A stretch of 64,000 nt of DNA from Paracidovorax anthurii (GCF_003269065.1 NZ_QLTA01000002.1:1-64000); one strand, 5' to 3'. Shown: positions 19,686-29,757, counted from the stretch's first letter. Notes: a model not told the origin generated them from the sequence alone. A program made the numbers and translations.

Positions 19686-21085
19686 GCTGCGACCTCCGGC
19701 ACCAGGCGGTTAGCGACTACAGGCCGGAACAACCCTGCGGCGTCCTCGGCCAGGACGACGAACTCCTGCCGGGTGTCGATGCTCTCGAACGCAAACGCGC
19801 CCGTCGACGGGTCGCTCCAGGTCTCGCGGGCCACCACTTTGCTGCGCTGGTGCAGCAGCACCACGCGTGCCTTGGTCGGCACGTTGACGGCAGTGCCCTT
19901 GGTTTTGGTGGTGCCCCAGATGCGGCCGACGCCACCGAATTCGGCATCGTGCGCGAGATGTGCCCCGCTTGGCGCAGGGGCGCTCAAACCCTGTGCCGCA
20001 TCGGCAGCCGCGCCGACTGCAACACCGGATACGTGTACCGGCTGCACGCGCTGCGCGCCCGTGGCGGCAAGCTGCAGACCAGCATCGGCATAGAGGTTGT
20101 CGATGCGGGCCTGCATCGCCGGCGTCCCGTGCGAGAACGTCCACCGGCCGATCTGCAGCGGGCGCGTTGGAGCGGGCAGCGTGCCTAGACCGCTCCGAGT
20201 GGCGACCTGGGCGCCGTCGCGCCAGATTGTCCCGTCCGTGCCTGAGCGGACCATGCGCCAACGCTGAGCGGTGTTGGGCGCGTACTGGACATCCAGGTAC
20301 TGCTCGTCGGCGTACGTTGTGGCAAAAAAGTAGAAGCGAATCCGGTCGTCCAGAAGACGGATCGAGACGCCGGGCGACGGCCAATTCAGCTGGTCAGCGC
20401 TGTAAAAGCCTTGGTGCCAGATCGCGCCCACCGTGGAACCCGTCGGTACGAAGAGATCGAAGCCGATCTCGTAGCTGTTGCCGAGGTCGAGATCCGCGGC
20501 GTTGGCGACCTCGATGTAGTCGTTGCCGCCGGCCAGGTCCAGGTAGGGCGTGCCGTCGATTAGCGGTGCCGAGCTGGCGATGCGCGCACCGCCATAGACC
20601 GTGACGGCGTGGCCATAGGTGTCCGAGATCGCCGACCCGTTGAAGTCGAGTGCGAGCACGTGCTTGCGAAGGTCATCGACGGAACCGAGTGTGTAGGGGC
20701 CTGGGTACAACAACCCGGCGACCTCGCCGAGCACCGACCAAGCGACCCCATCCAGCGATGACTCGACGCGCAACTCGGTCGGGTAGTGCGCGCGGTCTGC
20801 TCCGCTGCCGATACCCACGGAGACGATCTCGGTCGGAGCGGGGAACTCCCACACCAAGGCCCAGCCAGGTGCCGCAATCTGCGCGGCGTCCCACGAGACG
20901 GCCACGGCCGCAAGGCCGTCCTGCAGCGCGCTCACGCTGCCAGATGCCGGCGCGATGCGGGACGTGAGGGTGGCCGCCCCGTCTGCCCGGCCCGACGCGG
21001 TGTAGAGCGCCGTTTCGCTGATCGAGATGCCGCCGAGGCCCCAGGCGCGCAGAGCCACCAGCCGCCAGTATCGCGCCGCTGCCAT
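19682..21085 (-). CDS. Tail adhesin candidate: discoidin-like plus LamG-like domains
   Basis: 467 aa from the ATG at 21085, overlapping the previous stop by one base. Residues 1-130 resemble an F5/8-type (discoidin) fold: YWRLVALRAWG, ISISETALYTASG, VSVGIGSGADRAHYPTELRV. Residues about 145-350 look like a concanavalin/LamG carbohydrate-binding jelly roll (LDFNGSAISD, GGNDYIEVANAADLDLGNSY, WRMVRSGTDGTIWRDGAQV). The last ~80 residues resemble a carboxypeptidase-regulatory-like beta domain. Two sugar-binding folds make it the best candidate for the receptor-binding protein. Confidence 0.75.
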   Translation of the reverse strand: MAAARYWRLVALRAWGLGGISISETALYTASGRADGAATLTSRIAPASGSVSALQDGLAAVAVSWDAAQIAAPGWALVWEFPAPTEIVSVGIGSGADRAHYPTELRVESSLDGVAWSVLGEVAGLLYPGPYTLGSVDDLRKHVLALDFNGSAISDTYGHAVTVYGGARIASSAPLIDGTPYLDLAGGNDYIEVANAADLDLGNSYEIGFDLFVPTGSTVGAIWHQGFYSADQLNWPSPGVSIRLLDDRIRFYFFATTYADEQYLDVQYAPNTAQRWRMVRSGTDGTIWRDGAQVATRSGLGTLPAPTRPLQIGRWTFSHGTPAMQARIDNLYADAGLQLAATGAQRVQPVHVSGVAVGAAADAAQGLSAPAPSGAHLAHDAEFGGVGRIWGTTKTKGTAVNVPTKARVVLLHQRSKVVARETWSDPSTGAFAFESIDTRQEFVVLAEDAAGLFRPVVANRLVPEVAA

Positions 21086-22251
21086 CAGCGCCCCCAGGGT
21101 CCCGTCGTGTCGATGAACACGGTGCCGCTCGATACGCCGCCAGCCGCCGCCGGCCCGGTGCGCACGGCGAGCAACACGCGACCCGCATAGGCGTCCGTGC
21201 CGGCGATGATGCTGCCCGTGGCCATCGCATTGCCGACGTCCTGCACCGGGTGCAGCAGGCCTGGCAGCATGCCGCGCATACCGAGGGTGAACAGCTCCAG
21301 GCGGCCCGCCATGAGACCGTTGTTGGGGCCGTTGGGGTAGCTTCCCCAGCCATAGCCCGCGGTGCCCGCGTAGACATCGGCCGCCGTGCCGGTGTGGTGC
21401 GATCCGATGCGCTGCGCGGCGATCGCCTGACCCACGCCCGTGTGCGCACGCGCCAGGTACGCCCCGCCGCGCGCACTCCGATGGCTGTAGCCGCAGCACC
21501 CATCGGGCACGCCCGACGAGGCGGTCTGGTCGGACAGGTTGCCCGTGAGCAGCCAGCCGTAGGGGTCACCGCTCCGAAAGCTGGCGATGTCGCCGGCATA
21601 GAGCAGCGTGTAGCTGTCGCCGCCCTGCGGACTCACTGCGAGGAAGAGCCCGCGCTCATCGGCCACTACCAGCCAGGGCCGTGCCGTGCTGTTGGCCGTG
21701 CCGCTCTTGGGCCAGTAGGCGCCGCCGCTGGCTTGTGAATCCAGAGGGATCGGGCCGACACCCGAGCTGATGTCGCTCATGGCCTCGTAGCCGCGCACGC
21801 GGGCATTGGTGGTGCCCGTGTCGTCGATGCGCAGCACGCACCCGGACGCCTCCACCACCGTGGGGCGCAGCGCGATCACGTTGGCGAGCTGGCCGGCGAA
21901 CAGCTCCTGCCAGCCCGCCGCCGCGACCTTGTGCGTGATCGTGCCCGAGGCCGCTCCATCGACGGTGCCAGGCGCGGCAAACGTGATCGCAGCCGACGTC
22001 GCGGACAGCACACGCTGCTGCCCGTTGAGGCTCGCGGGCGTGGCGCCCGCAATCTGCGCCACGGAGCCGACTCTGTACGGATGGGCGCCCGGGAACGTTG
22101 CCGTGGCCACGCCGCCAGCGACGGCGAGCGTGGACACGACGCCAGCGCCGAAGCCATCGACCAGGCAGGCCTTGAGTACGGTGCGCAAGGCACCAGCGGA
22201 GCCGGAGAGCACCGGCGCGCCGGGCATGGTGGAGTCGTAGGTGTAGATCAT
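21085..22251 (-). CDS. Tail-region protein, unknown
   Basis: 388 aa, rich in Gly, Ala and Thr, with short beta-rich segments (LAVAGGVATATFPGAHPYRVGSVAQ) and a long central part with many aromatic and Gly residues. It starts 8 bases after the 1200-aa tail protein gene and overlaps the adhesin-like gene by one base. It belongs to the conserved tail-tip gene set of B3/D3112-like transposable phages by position. No enzymatic motif is visible. Confidence 0.75.
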   Translation of the reverse strand: MIYTYDSTMPGAPVLSGSAGALRTVLKACLVDGFGAGVVSTLAVAGGVATATFPGAHPYRVGSVAQIAGATPASLNGQQRVLSATSAAITFAAPGTVDGAASGTITHKVAAAGWQELFAGQLANVIALRPTVVEASGCVLRIDDTGTTNARVRGYEAMSDISSGVGPIPLDSQASGGAYWPKSGTANSTARPWLVVADERGLFLAVSPQGGDSYTLLYAGDIASFRSGDPYGWLLTGNLSDQTASSGVPDGCCGYSHRSARGGAYLARAHTGVGQAIAAQRIGSHHTGTAADVYAGTAGYGWGSYPNGPNNGLMAGRLELFTLGMRGMLPGLLHPVQDVGNAMATGSIIAGTDAYAGRVLLAVRTGPAAAGGVSSGTVFIDTTGPWGR

Positions 22252-22259
22252 GGTGAGGC

Positions 22260-25200
22260 TCAGATGACGGGGTTGGTGGGGGCGCGGTCCACGTCGCCGC
22301 GGGCCGTGATCTCGAAGGCGTAGTCCGTGCCCACGGCCTCGCTCGGTTGCACGGTGCGGATCGCGGCGAACGGGAAATACACGCCCACGGTCGGGAGAAA
22401 CAGCACGTTCCCGGCCGCCCAGCCGCTGCCCCAGCCGGCCGCCCGCAGCGTGAAATACGGCGCGCCAGAGACCGGGTTGATCGGCGCGATGTCCGTATTG
22501 CGGCTGTACGTGCCCACGTTGCCCACGTGCTCGCCCAAGACCTCGACATCCGTCCCGTTGGACAGCACGCGCAGGGCGAAGCGCTCGGTCAGCGCGCCGG
22601 CATTGGTCACGATGGGCGGAAAGGCGCCATCGTTGTAGGTGGCCGGCGCTGGATTGCCGATCGTGGCATCGGCCCAGGTGAAGCCGTCCCAGCTCCCCTG
22701 GTCGAACACGGGTAGCGCCCGCGCCCGCAGGTTGCCGGCCATGACGGCGGAGGAAACAATGGCGCCCGCCGGGTAGGCATGGCTCAACTGCTTGGAGAGG
22801 TGCAGCGTGCCGTCAATCTGCACGTCGGTGCAGCGCGCCATCTCCTCGATCCGGTGCTTGACCACCACGGGCTGCACCCAGCCGGTGACGTCCGTGACGG
22901 CGATGGTGCCGGCATCCAGGTCGGGCGTGTAGCCGCTGCGGATCAGCTTGCCGTCCGCGCCCACCAGGTAGACGCGCGAGAGCCGCTCGCGGCCGCAGTT
23001 GATGGTCATGCCAGCGCTGTACGTCGCGGCCGGCACGCGGCCCGTGTGGCCCACCACGACATAGGTGCCCTTGCGGTAGATCGGCACGCGGCCATCGGGT
23101 GGCAGTCGCACCGGATCGAGGCCCAGGATGTCGGCGTCGATCGGCAGGTATGAATACGCCACCGAGTTGATCCGCAGCGTGGTCGGGTCCACCGGCCAGG
23201 GCCGCCAGATCTTGCCCGGCTCCACCGCGCCGACGTCTGACGCGCTGTACCACCACTCCGCCTTCTGCGCGTCGCTCAAGGTCGCCGGGTCGATGAAGTC
23301 CCCGAACTGCAGCTCGCCCACACCACCCTGGAAGTCCATGCGCCCGCGCATGTGCGTCCCCGTGAACGCCCCATCCGTGCCAGCCGTCGCAGTGAGCGCG
23401 TTGCCCTGCAGGTCCAGCACCGACAGCACCACACCCCCGGGCCTTAAAGGTGCACTCTGCGTACGAAAAAACACGCTGGCCGTGCACCAAGGTACGCGCC
23501 GCGTCCACAGGCTCTGCAGCGTGACCGCAGCAGGCGACGGGCCCACCACATAGTCGGTCATCCGCGCCAGGCCGTTGGCGTAGTCCACCGTGCCCGAGGC
23601 GATGCCGGGGGCAACGCTGGTCCGCCCGCGGTACAGGACGCCCTCGAAGTCCTCGTAGCTCTCGCCCATCCACCCAAAGCGCACGCTGCCCGGCACGGCC
23701 CGATCCGTTGTGTACGGAAGCAAGTCGATCACGACCTCCGCGCCGGCGAAGGTCTCGGTCGCCGTGGTGGCCGCGAGCGGCGCGACCTTGTAGCGCACGA
23801 CCACGGTGCCCAGTTGCTGCTCGCCGATCGCCGTGGTGCCGTACTCGCCGCCCTTCGCGGAGCTGCTCATGGACGGCTGCGGTCCGCTCGGGTCGTCGAA
23901 CGCCTTGGCGTCCTCATGGTCGCTCTTGTAGCTGGTGGTGGACCGGTCCAGCGACACCATCTTTAGGACGATGGTCTTTGTGGGGTAGGACACGGTGCCG
24001 AGCCCGCCGACGAAGCCACCCGCACCATCGTCGGTGACGCTGTGCATGGTGAGCACGCGGCGGCTGTCGGTCGCGTCCTGGGCGGTCATGCGCGACCAGG
24101 TGCTCGTGGTGTTGTTGGCCGATACACGGTAGATGGGCACCTGCACCACGTCGACCGGGGCCTGCACGTCCGCCACGGGCGGCTGGCTGATGTTTCCGCC
24201 GCCGGCACCGGCCTGCTGTGCGTACCGACCGTAGACCACCTGGGCGACATACCCCATCACGCTCCGGGTCTCGCCCACGCTCTTGGCGGCATCGGACGCC
24301 GTGAGCGACGTGCCGCTGGTGGTCGACACCTCCTGCGCGGTGATCCATGCCACTTCCACACTGCCCGCGACCGGCTGCTGCGCCAGCACCAAGGTGGCTC
24401 GGCCTGCAGCATCGAGCGCAGGCGCAGCGATCACTTCCTCCTGCTGGCCGCCCGCGTCGTAGGTCACCTCGTACTCGCCGCCCGGGTCGATCATCGACCC
24501 CGGCCGCATGAAGACGCTGCTGGAGGGGTAGTCGATCTCGCCGACGGCATCACCGATGATCTTGCCGGACCCGTTATCGGTGGCGGTGCGGATCACGCCG
24601 CCCGAGGGCCACCGCACGGTCCAGGTGCCGGGCACGGTGCCGCGGCGCGCGAGCTGCCAGGCGACCTCGGGCGGCCGGATCTGCGCGCCCTGGCTCGCGC
24701 GGTTGGTGTATGCCACGCGCTCGGCCCATTGGACGATTATGGAGCTGGCGTCGTCGGGCAGCGCCTGCAGGGCCATGTCCATGCTGCCCGTGGTGTAGAT
24801 CACCCGCCCCGACCCAGCTCCTGTGAGGACTCCATTGCCGTCGTCGGTCAGCGTGTACCAGTTGCCCAGCGCCCGGTAGCTGATCACCACCGTGCCAGGC
24901 TCGGGCAACGGCTTGAGCAGCGCAACGTAGGCTGAGCCACGGTTGCTCTGGTTGATGCGGATGCGACGGCTGTGGCCCGCCACGGGCACCTCCACGCGCC
25001 TCGGGGCCTCGGCAAGCACCAGCGTGCGCTCCGCAGCCGGGCGCTGATCGAGCGTGCTGGTCTCGGTGCGCGAGTTGGGTACGAGCTGCGTGTAGATGCT
25101 CGCGACGCGCAACACGCTGTCGCCCAGCGCCACGGTGCCGACGATGGGCGAGGCACCGTAGTAGGTGGCGGCGTCCGCCACCGTGGTATCGCGGATGACT

Positions 25201-25862
25201 GTCTTGCCGGTGGCCACCGCGAAGTCGCGGGCGGGCGGCGATCCGGGGAAGGCGTAGCGCAGCGCGTCCTGCAGGTCCACTTTGGTGACCGAGGCCACGA
25301 AGTCCACGAAGCTGCCGCCGCTGCCGTACGTGAAGGTCCGCGCCTCGGTCTCGGTGCGCGTCACGCGCACGTACTGGATGCGCTCGCCCGATGTGCCCTG
25401 CTGGTACACGAGCACAAGGGTGCGGCCGATGTCCGGCGCCGGGGTGCCCGGGCGGTGCAGGATCTGGATCGACAGCATCCCGGCGACATGGTCCTCCAGC
25501 AGCACGCCCGACCAGGTCGTTCCCTGGATCAGGTAGTTGGCGATGGCCGCCGCGATGGCCGTGCGCCGCGCGAACAGGTCGCAACGCGCCAGCGTAATGG
25601 ACACGTTGGGGTCGTTGGGCAACTCCGACAGGATGAGGTTGCCGTCGAGGTAGGGCTCCACGTTGGCGGTCATGACGCCGACGTGGGCCTGCCGGATGGA
25701 CACGTTGCCGCCGGCACGGCCGGCCTCGGTGAGGTCCATGAACATGGCATTGCTGGTGCCGTATGGGATCTCGGTGCCGGTGGGGCCGCCGCCGCCCTCC
25801 GGCACGTCGTCCATCACGCGGGATGCGAGCAGCTTGATGTCGCCTTCAAGGATATTGGCCAT
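22260..25862 (-). CDS. Large tail protein with repeated beta modules
   Basis: 1200 aa, the largest product of the prophage. At least four segments repeat the pattern TDDGxGxLxGxGxGxxxY with a following hydrophobic strand (near residues 340, 440, 630 and 860), which indicates tandem beta-sandwich modules. It lies between the 140-aa tail gene and the tip genes, immediately downstream in transcription from the tape measure. That is the place of the tip-attachment or central fibre protein in siphoviral transposable phages. No signal peptide or catalytic motif is visible. Confidence 0.78.
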   Translation of the reverse strand: MANILEGDIKLLASRVMDDVPEGGGGPTGTEIPYGTSNAMFMDLTEAGRAGGNVSIRQAHVGVMTANVEPYLDGNLILSELPNDPNVSITLARCDLFARRTAIAAAIANYLIQGTTWSGVLLEDHVAGMLSIQILHRPGTPAPDIGRTLVLVYQQGTSGERIQYVRVTRTETEARTFTYGSGGSFVDFVASVTKVDLQDALRYAFPGSPPARDFAVATGKTVIRDTTVADAATYYGASPIVGTVALGDSVLRVASIYTQLVPNSRTETSTLDQRPAAERTLVLAEAPRRVEVPVAGHSRRIRINQSNRGSAYVALLKPLPEPGTVVISYRALGNWYTLTDDGNGVLTGAGSGRVIYTTGSMDMALQALPDDASSIIVQWAERVAYTNRASQGAQIRPPEVAWQLARRGTVPGTWTVRWPSGGVIRTATDNGSGKIIGDAVGEIDYPSSSVFMRPGSMIDPGGEYEVTYDAGGQQEEVIAAPALDAAGRATLVLAQQPVAGSVEVAWITAQEVSTTSGTSLTASDAAKSVGETRSVMGYVAQVVYGRYAQQAGAGGGNISQPPVADVQAPVDVVQVPIYRVSANNTTSTWSRMTAQDATDSRRVLTMHSVTDDGAGGFVGGLGTVSYPTKTIVLKMVSLDRSTTSYKSDHEDAKAFDDPSGPQPSMSSSAKGGEYGTTAIGEQQLGTVVVRYKVAPLAATTATETFAGAEVVIDLLPYTTDRAVPGSVRFGWMGESYEDFEGVLYRGRTSVAPGIASGTVDYANGLARMTDYVVGPSPAAVTLQSLWTRRVPWCTASVFFRTQSAPLRPGGVVLSVLDLQGNALTATAGTDGAFTGTHMRGRMDFQGGVGELQFGDFIDPATLSDAQKAEWWYSASDVGAVEPGKIWRPWPVDPTTLRINSVAYSYLPIDADILGLDPVRLPPDGRVPIYRKGTYVVVGHTGRVPAATYSAGMTINCGRERLSRVYLVGADGKLIRSGYTPDLDAGTIAVTDVTGWVQPVVVKHRIEEMARCTDVQIDGTLHLSKQLSHAYPAGAIVSSAVMAGNLRARALPVFDQGSWDGFTWADATIGNPAPATYNDGAFPPIVTNAGALTERFALRVLSNGTDVEVLGEHVGNVGTYSRNTDIAPINPVSGAPYFTLRAAGWGSGWAAGNVLFLPTVGVYFPFAAIRTVQPSEAVGTDYAFEITARGDVDRAPTNPVI

Positions 25863-25863
25863 A

Positions 25864-26286
25864 TCAGATTTCGATGAACTTGAAAGTGGGTAGGTAGAGC
25901 AGATCGGCGTCGATCTCGCCGTCCATCACGGCCCTGATCTGGCTGTCCTGGATACGCCACATGGGCTGTGCGGCAAAGCCGCCCTGAGCGTGGTCGAACA
26001 GCACGTGGCGGGTTGCGCCGCGCAGCACGAGGTCCAGTTCGATGCCGGGCAGCGCGGCCCAGGCCTGGAGCGTGTCGCACAGCGCGCGCGAAATCCAAGC
26101 CTTGCTGTCGGTGCCCACCAGGGTGATGGGCCGGCCAGCTTGCTTGAGCGCGACGTCCACCAGCAGCGCGCCTGTCGTGCTGTACGCGGTGGCCTGATCG
26201 ACCGGGCTCCAGCTGTACTCATCGGTCCACTGGAGGCGATCACTGATGTGGGCCGTGGTGCCGTTGTATGTAAGAGTGATCGACAT
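25864..26286 (-). CDS. Tail protein, unknown
   Basis: 140 aa, beginning MSITLTYNGTTAHISDRLQW, beta-rich. It overlaps the stop of the tape measure gene by one base and precedes the 1200-aa tail gene by one base. This is the position of the distal-tail or tip-joining protein in siphophages; the assignment rests on position only. Confidence 0.77.
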   Translation of the reverse strand: MSITLTYNGTTAHISDRLQWTDEYSWSPVDQATAYSTTGALLVDVALKQAGRPITLVGTDSKAWISRALCDTLQAWAALPGIELDLVLRGATRHVLFDHAQGGFAAQPMWRIQDSQIRAVMDGEIDADLLYLPTFKFIEI

Positions 26287-29200
26287 CAGATGGACGCTCC
26301 CTTGGCCTGGGCGAGCTGCTGCAGCAGATCCACCTCGGTGGCGGCACTCTGCGCTGTCGTGTGGCTGGTCGTGCCGCGCACTACGCCCCAGTCGCCCACG
26401 CCGTTGATGGTGATGTTGTTGACGTAGGTGTTGCTGGTTCCACCTGTGCCGGAGTTTGGCGCAGGTGCAGGTGCAGGTGCAGGTGCAGGTGCAGGGCTGG
26501 AAGATGGGGCCGACGTCGCAGTCCCGCCAGAGTTGCCCTTGAAGAGGTACTGCTCGGCGGCTTTGTAGAGCGCCTGCGTCATCGTGCTGTTACGGCCGCC
26601 GTACTTGATTTGACCGGCGTTGTTGCTATAGGGCACGTTGCCGCTGGCGTCGGTGAACTCCCCCGATACCCGCCGTGCCGTCTCCTCATCCAGCCCGGCC
26701 TGCTTGAGCCAGTCCATGATTGCGAGGCGGCTCCATGCAAACTGGCTCTCACTCTGTGCCCGGTTGGCAATGCTGGATGCAGAGGTATCTGCAGAGCGTT
26801 GTGCTGCTGCGGCAGCCAGGAATTGACCTGATGCTGCAAGAGCTTTTGCGCCGGCATCGCTATAGGCAGTTCCCAATGCCAGTACCGATGAAGCACTCGA
26901 TGCGGCGGCATAGCCTGCCGCTTGCATCGCCGTGCCTGCCGCCTGGCCGGCACTGGAGAGATCTCGCAATTTTTGAGCCGTGACTTCTGCTACTTTGGCC
27001 TCGATCTCTTTGGCCTTCGCGGCCTTCGTGGCAGCGTCCAGTTCGAGCTTCTTCGTTTCGGTGAGCTTGTCCTCTGCAATCAGCTCCGCCCGCTTGACTT
27101 CAATGCCCGCCAATGCGGCCTGCGCCTCCGCGCGCTTCGCCTGGGCCGTCAGCTCCAGCAGTTGGATCTCCAGCTTGCGGATTTCGTTTTGGGCAGATAT
27201 CGCCGCACGCTCATCCCCGCGTGCCTTGGCGACCTCGTAGATGGCACGCTGCTGCTCGATGGCCAACTGCACGGTGGCCTGCTCCAGGTTGTTGGCGGCC
27301 TGCTGGGCATTGGCCTTGACCTGCAAGGCCTGCTGCTGGTCCGACAAGGCATCGCGATAGAGGCGTGCGGCGCTGCCGGCGGCCAGCTCCGCCTGCGTGA
27401 GCTCCTCCGTGGTCGCCTTGCCCGCGGACTTCGCGGCGCGCACCTCCTCCAGCCGGACGCGGGCATCCTCGTAGGCCTTGGCGAGCTCCTTGACCCGGCC
27501 GCTGTTGTCGCGCCAAGCCTCCGCTTCCACCTTGGCCGCCGCGGCGGCGATCTGACCGGCCTGGGCCTGTGCGATCGCCTTGTCCGCCTCCTGCTGGCGC
27601 GTGGCGATGAGCTTCTGCAGATCCTCCATGCGCTTGGTCTGCTGCTCATCGGCCTTGCCCTGCTGCTCAATCACCGCCTTCGTCGCCGCCAGTTGGGTCT
27701 CCAGCACCTTCACCTCATTGAGGCGCAGCTGTGCCAGCTTGGCCAGCGCCTCGGCATCCACCGCCGCCGCCTTGGCCTGGGCGATGCGCTGGTCCTTCTC
27801 CGTGCCCAGGGCCTGCGCGATGGCCACGGCCGCCTTTCCCTCGGCTTCACGCGCGGCGCGTGCCTGCTCGGTCAGCGCGATCTGCTCCCGCAGGCTGGTG
27901 AGGTATTTCGTGTAGCCATTGGTGATCTGCACCAGGGGCGAGACAGCGGCCTGCGTGGCCGCACCGGCCGCCTCGGTAGCCGCGGCCGCCTGCTGCTGGG
28001 CCAGGGCCGTCTTGGTCGCCTCGTTGCCCACGGCGCCGATGTAGTTGCGCAGCACCTCGTTGTGCTGGGCGGCCTTGAGCAGCTTGTCGCGACTCTCCGT
28101 CTCGATGTTTGTGAAGGCCTGCTTCACCCCGCTGAAGTCCAGCGTGGTCAACGCCCCCATCACCACGCCCAGGGTCTTGCCCGTGGTGACCAGTGCATCG
28201 TCCAGCAGCACGATGGCGGTCTGCGCAACCTCCGCCCCAGTCTTCAGCGCCGTCAGCCCGCCCGCCTCGCCAATGTTGGCTGCCATCTCGGTGAAGGCGT
28301 TCTTGACGTTCGTGATCTCCTGGCTCAGCGTCTGGGCAGAGGGCGCGGTGCCGTAGAGATCGTTCAGGCCCTTGGCCAGCGCCGGGAACAGATCGTTCGC
28401 CGTGATCTGGCCTTCCTCCACCAGCTTCATCAGCTCCTGGGTGGTGATGCCCATGCCCTTGGCCGCTGCATTCAGCGCCCCCGGCAATGCTTCGCCGAGC
28501 TGGCCGCGCAGTTCTTCGGACTGCACCACGCCCTTGCTGGCCATCTGCGCGAGCGCTTGCAGCGCATTGGAGGTTTCGGCGCTGCTCTTGCCCGCCTTGC
28601 CCATGGCGCTGGCCACCGCCTCGAACACCTGGCGGGTCGGCTCGCCCTCCACCGCAGTGCCGCGCGTGGCGGCAGCCAGGCCCAGGAAGGCCCGGCCCAC
28701 TTCGGTCACATCGGCGCCGATGCGCGTGGCGACCGTGCGCACGAACTCCAACTGCTGGCCCGCCTTGCCGGCGTCTTGCATGACGGCGGTGAGGCCGGAG
28801 CGCAGCTGCTCCATCTGCGCCGCGGCCGTGACCAGTTCACGGAAAGTGAAGGCCGTGCCCAATGCACCTGCCAACTGACCCAGCACCTGGGACAGGCCCT
28901 GCACCCGGTTGCCCATCTGATCGGCCGCTGCGGCACCACCCTGGTGGGCCGTCTCCAGCGCGCGCACCCGCTGTGCGGCCTGGTCCGCAGCAGCAGCCTC
29001 CACGCGCAGCGCGCGCGCATGGTTGTCGGCCGCGCGCAGCTCGTTGGCTTGCGCGGCCGTGAGCGGCCCGAGCGCGGCGAGCTCCTCGCGGCGGGCATCG
29101 GTGGCCTGCGACACGGCCGTGGCTTCCGCCCGCTTCGCCTGGGCCACGAGCCGCAATTGGTCCGACTCGATCTGCCGCAGCGCGTTCTGCGCGCGGGTGG

Positions 29201-29669
29201 CTGCCGTCTCATCGCCCTGGGCCTGCGCTGCCCTCAAACGCGCCTGCTGCTCGGCCTGGGCAGCAACCAGATGCTGACGCTGCAGCTCGATCTCGGACTG
29301 CTCGGCCTGCAGACCGGCCTTGATCGCCGCCGTCTTCGCATCCACGGCCTGGCGCAGTTCCAGCAATTCGCTGCCCGCCTGGCTGGCGACCTGGCCGACC
29401 TCGGCTACGCCTTTGCTCGCAGCCAATGCACCAGTGCCCAGCTCGCGGGCTTGCGCTTCGGCCTGGGCTTCGGCCCCCGCCAACTGATTCAAGCCACCGC
29501 CCGTTTGGCCCGCCGCATTGCTGAGCTTGTCCAGGCCAGCGCCCGCCGCTGTGGACGCAGTGCCCAGATCCTTGACGCCTTGCTCGACCTTGCCCAAGTC
29601 GCCGGCGAGCTCGCCCACGCCCTCGCGCTGGAGGCGGACGGTGAAGTCGATCTGGTTTTCGTTGGACAT
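26286..29669 (-). CDS. Tail tape measure protein
   Basis: 1127 aa. The N-terminal 230 residues are mostly coiled coil. Residues about 255-420 form the tape-measure N-terminal domain (FTFRELVTAAAQMEQLRSGL, ASKGVVQSEELRGQLGEALP), then long Ala/Glu/Gln-rich helices (residues 560-960) and a Pro-Ala run near the C-terminus. It sets tail length; at about 1.5 Angstrom per residue the tail would be near 170 nm, fitting a long non-contractile tail. The Pro-Ala run is encoded by a GCAGGT hexamer repeat at 26461-26496. Confidence 0.93.
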   Translation of the reverse strand: MSNENQIDFTVRLQREGVGELAGDLGKVEQGVKDLGTASTAAGAGLDKLSNAAGQTGGGLNQLAGAEAQAEAQARELGTGALAASKGVAEVGQVASQAGSELLELRQAVDAKTAAIKAGLQAEQSEIELQRQHLVAAQAEQQARLRAAQAQGDETAATRAQNALRQIESDQLRLVAQAKRAEATAVSQATDARREELAALGPLTAAQANELRAADNHARALRVEAAAADQAAQRVRALETAHQGGAAAADQMGNRVQGLSQVLGQLAGALGTAFTFRELVTAAAQMEQLRSGLTAVMQDAGKAGQQLEFVRTVATRIGADVTEVGRAFLGLAAATRGTAVEGEPTRQVFEAVASAMGKAGKSSAETSNALQALAQMASKGVVQSEELRGQLGEALPGALNAAAKGMGITTQELMKLVEEGQITANDLFPALAKGLNDLYGTAPSAQTLSQEITNVKNAFTEMAANIGEAGGLTALKTGAEVAQTAIVLLDDALVTTGKTLGVVMGALTTLDFSGVKQAFTNIETESRDKLLKAAQHNEVLRNYIGAVGNEATKTALAQQQAAAATEAAGAATQAAVSPLVQITNGYTKYLTSLREQIALTEQARAAREAEGKAAVAIAQALGTEKDQRIAQAKAAAVDAEALAKLAQLRLNEVKVLETQLAATKAVIEQQGKADEQQTKRMEDLQKLIATRQQEADKAIAQAQAGQIAAAAAKVEAEAWRDNSGRVKELAKAYEDARVRLEEVRAAKSAGKATTEELTQAELAAGSAARLYRDALSDQQQALQVKANAQQAANNLEQATVQLAIEQQRAIYEVAKARGDERAAISAQNEIRKLEIQLLELTAQAKRAEAQAALAGIEVKRAELIAEDKLTETKKLELDAATKAAKAKEIEAKVAEVTAQKLRDLSSAGQAAGTAMQAAGYAAASSASSVLALGTAYSDAGAKALAASGQFLAAAAAQRSADTSASSIANRAQSESQFAWSRLAIMDWLKQAGLDEETARRVSGEFTDASGNVPYSNNAGQIKYGGRNSTMTQALYKAAEQYLFKGNSGGTATSAPSSSPAPAPAPAPAPAPNSGTGGTSNTYVNNITINGVGDWGVVRGTTSHTTAQSAATEVDLLQQLAQAKGASI
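26461..26496. repeat. Hexanucleotide microsatellite GCAGGT
   Basis: Five perfect GCAGGT units and a sixth ending GCAGGG encode the Ala-Pro run near the tape measure C-terminus. Slippage would add or remove Ala-Pro pairs without a frameshift. Confidence 0.85.
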
Positions 29670-29693
29670 GTCGGATGCGGTCAGGAAGAGGCG

Positions 29694-29741
29694 GCAAAAG
29701 TGAGGGCCGCGCGCCGCCTGTTGGAGCGGTGGGCGGCCCTC
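29694..29741 (-). terminator. Hairpin terminator/attenuator between tail tube and tape measure
   Basis: On the minus strand, GAGGGCCGC (29741-29733) pairs perfectly with GCGGCCCTC (29710-29702) and is followed by ACTTTT. The four-T tract is short, so partial read-through is likely. That would give much tail tube and little tape measure from one operon. Confidence 0.6.
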
Positions 29742-29757
29742 TCTCGGGGCGGCTGGA

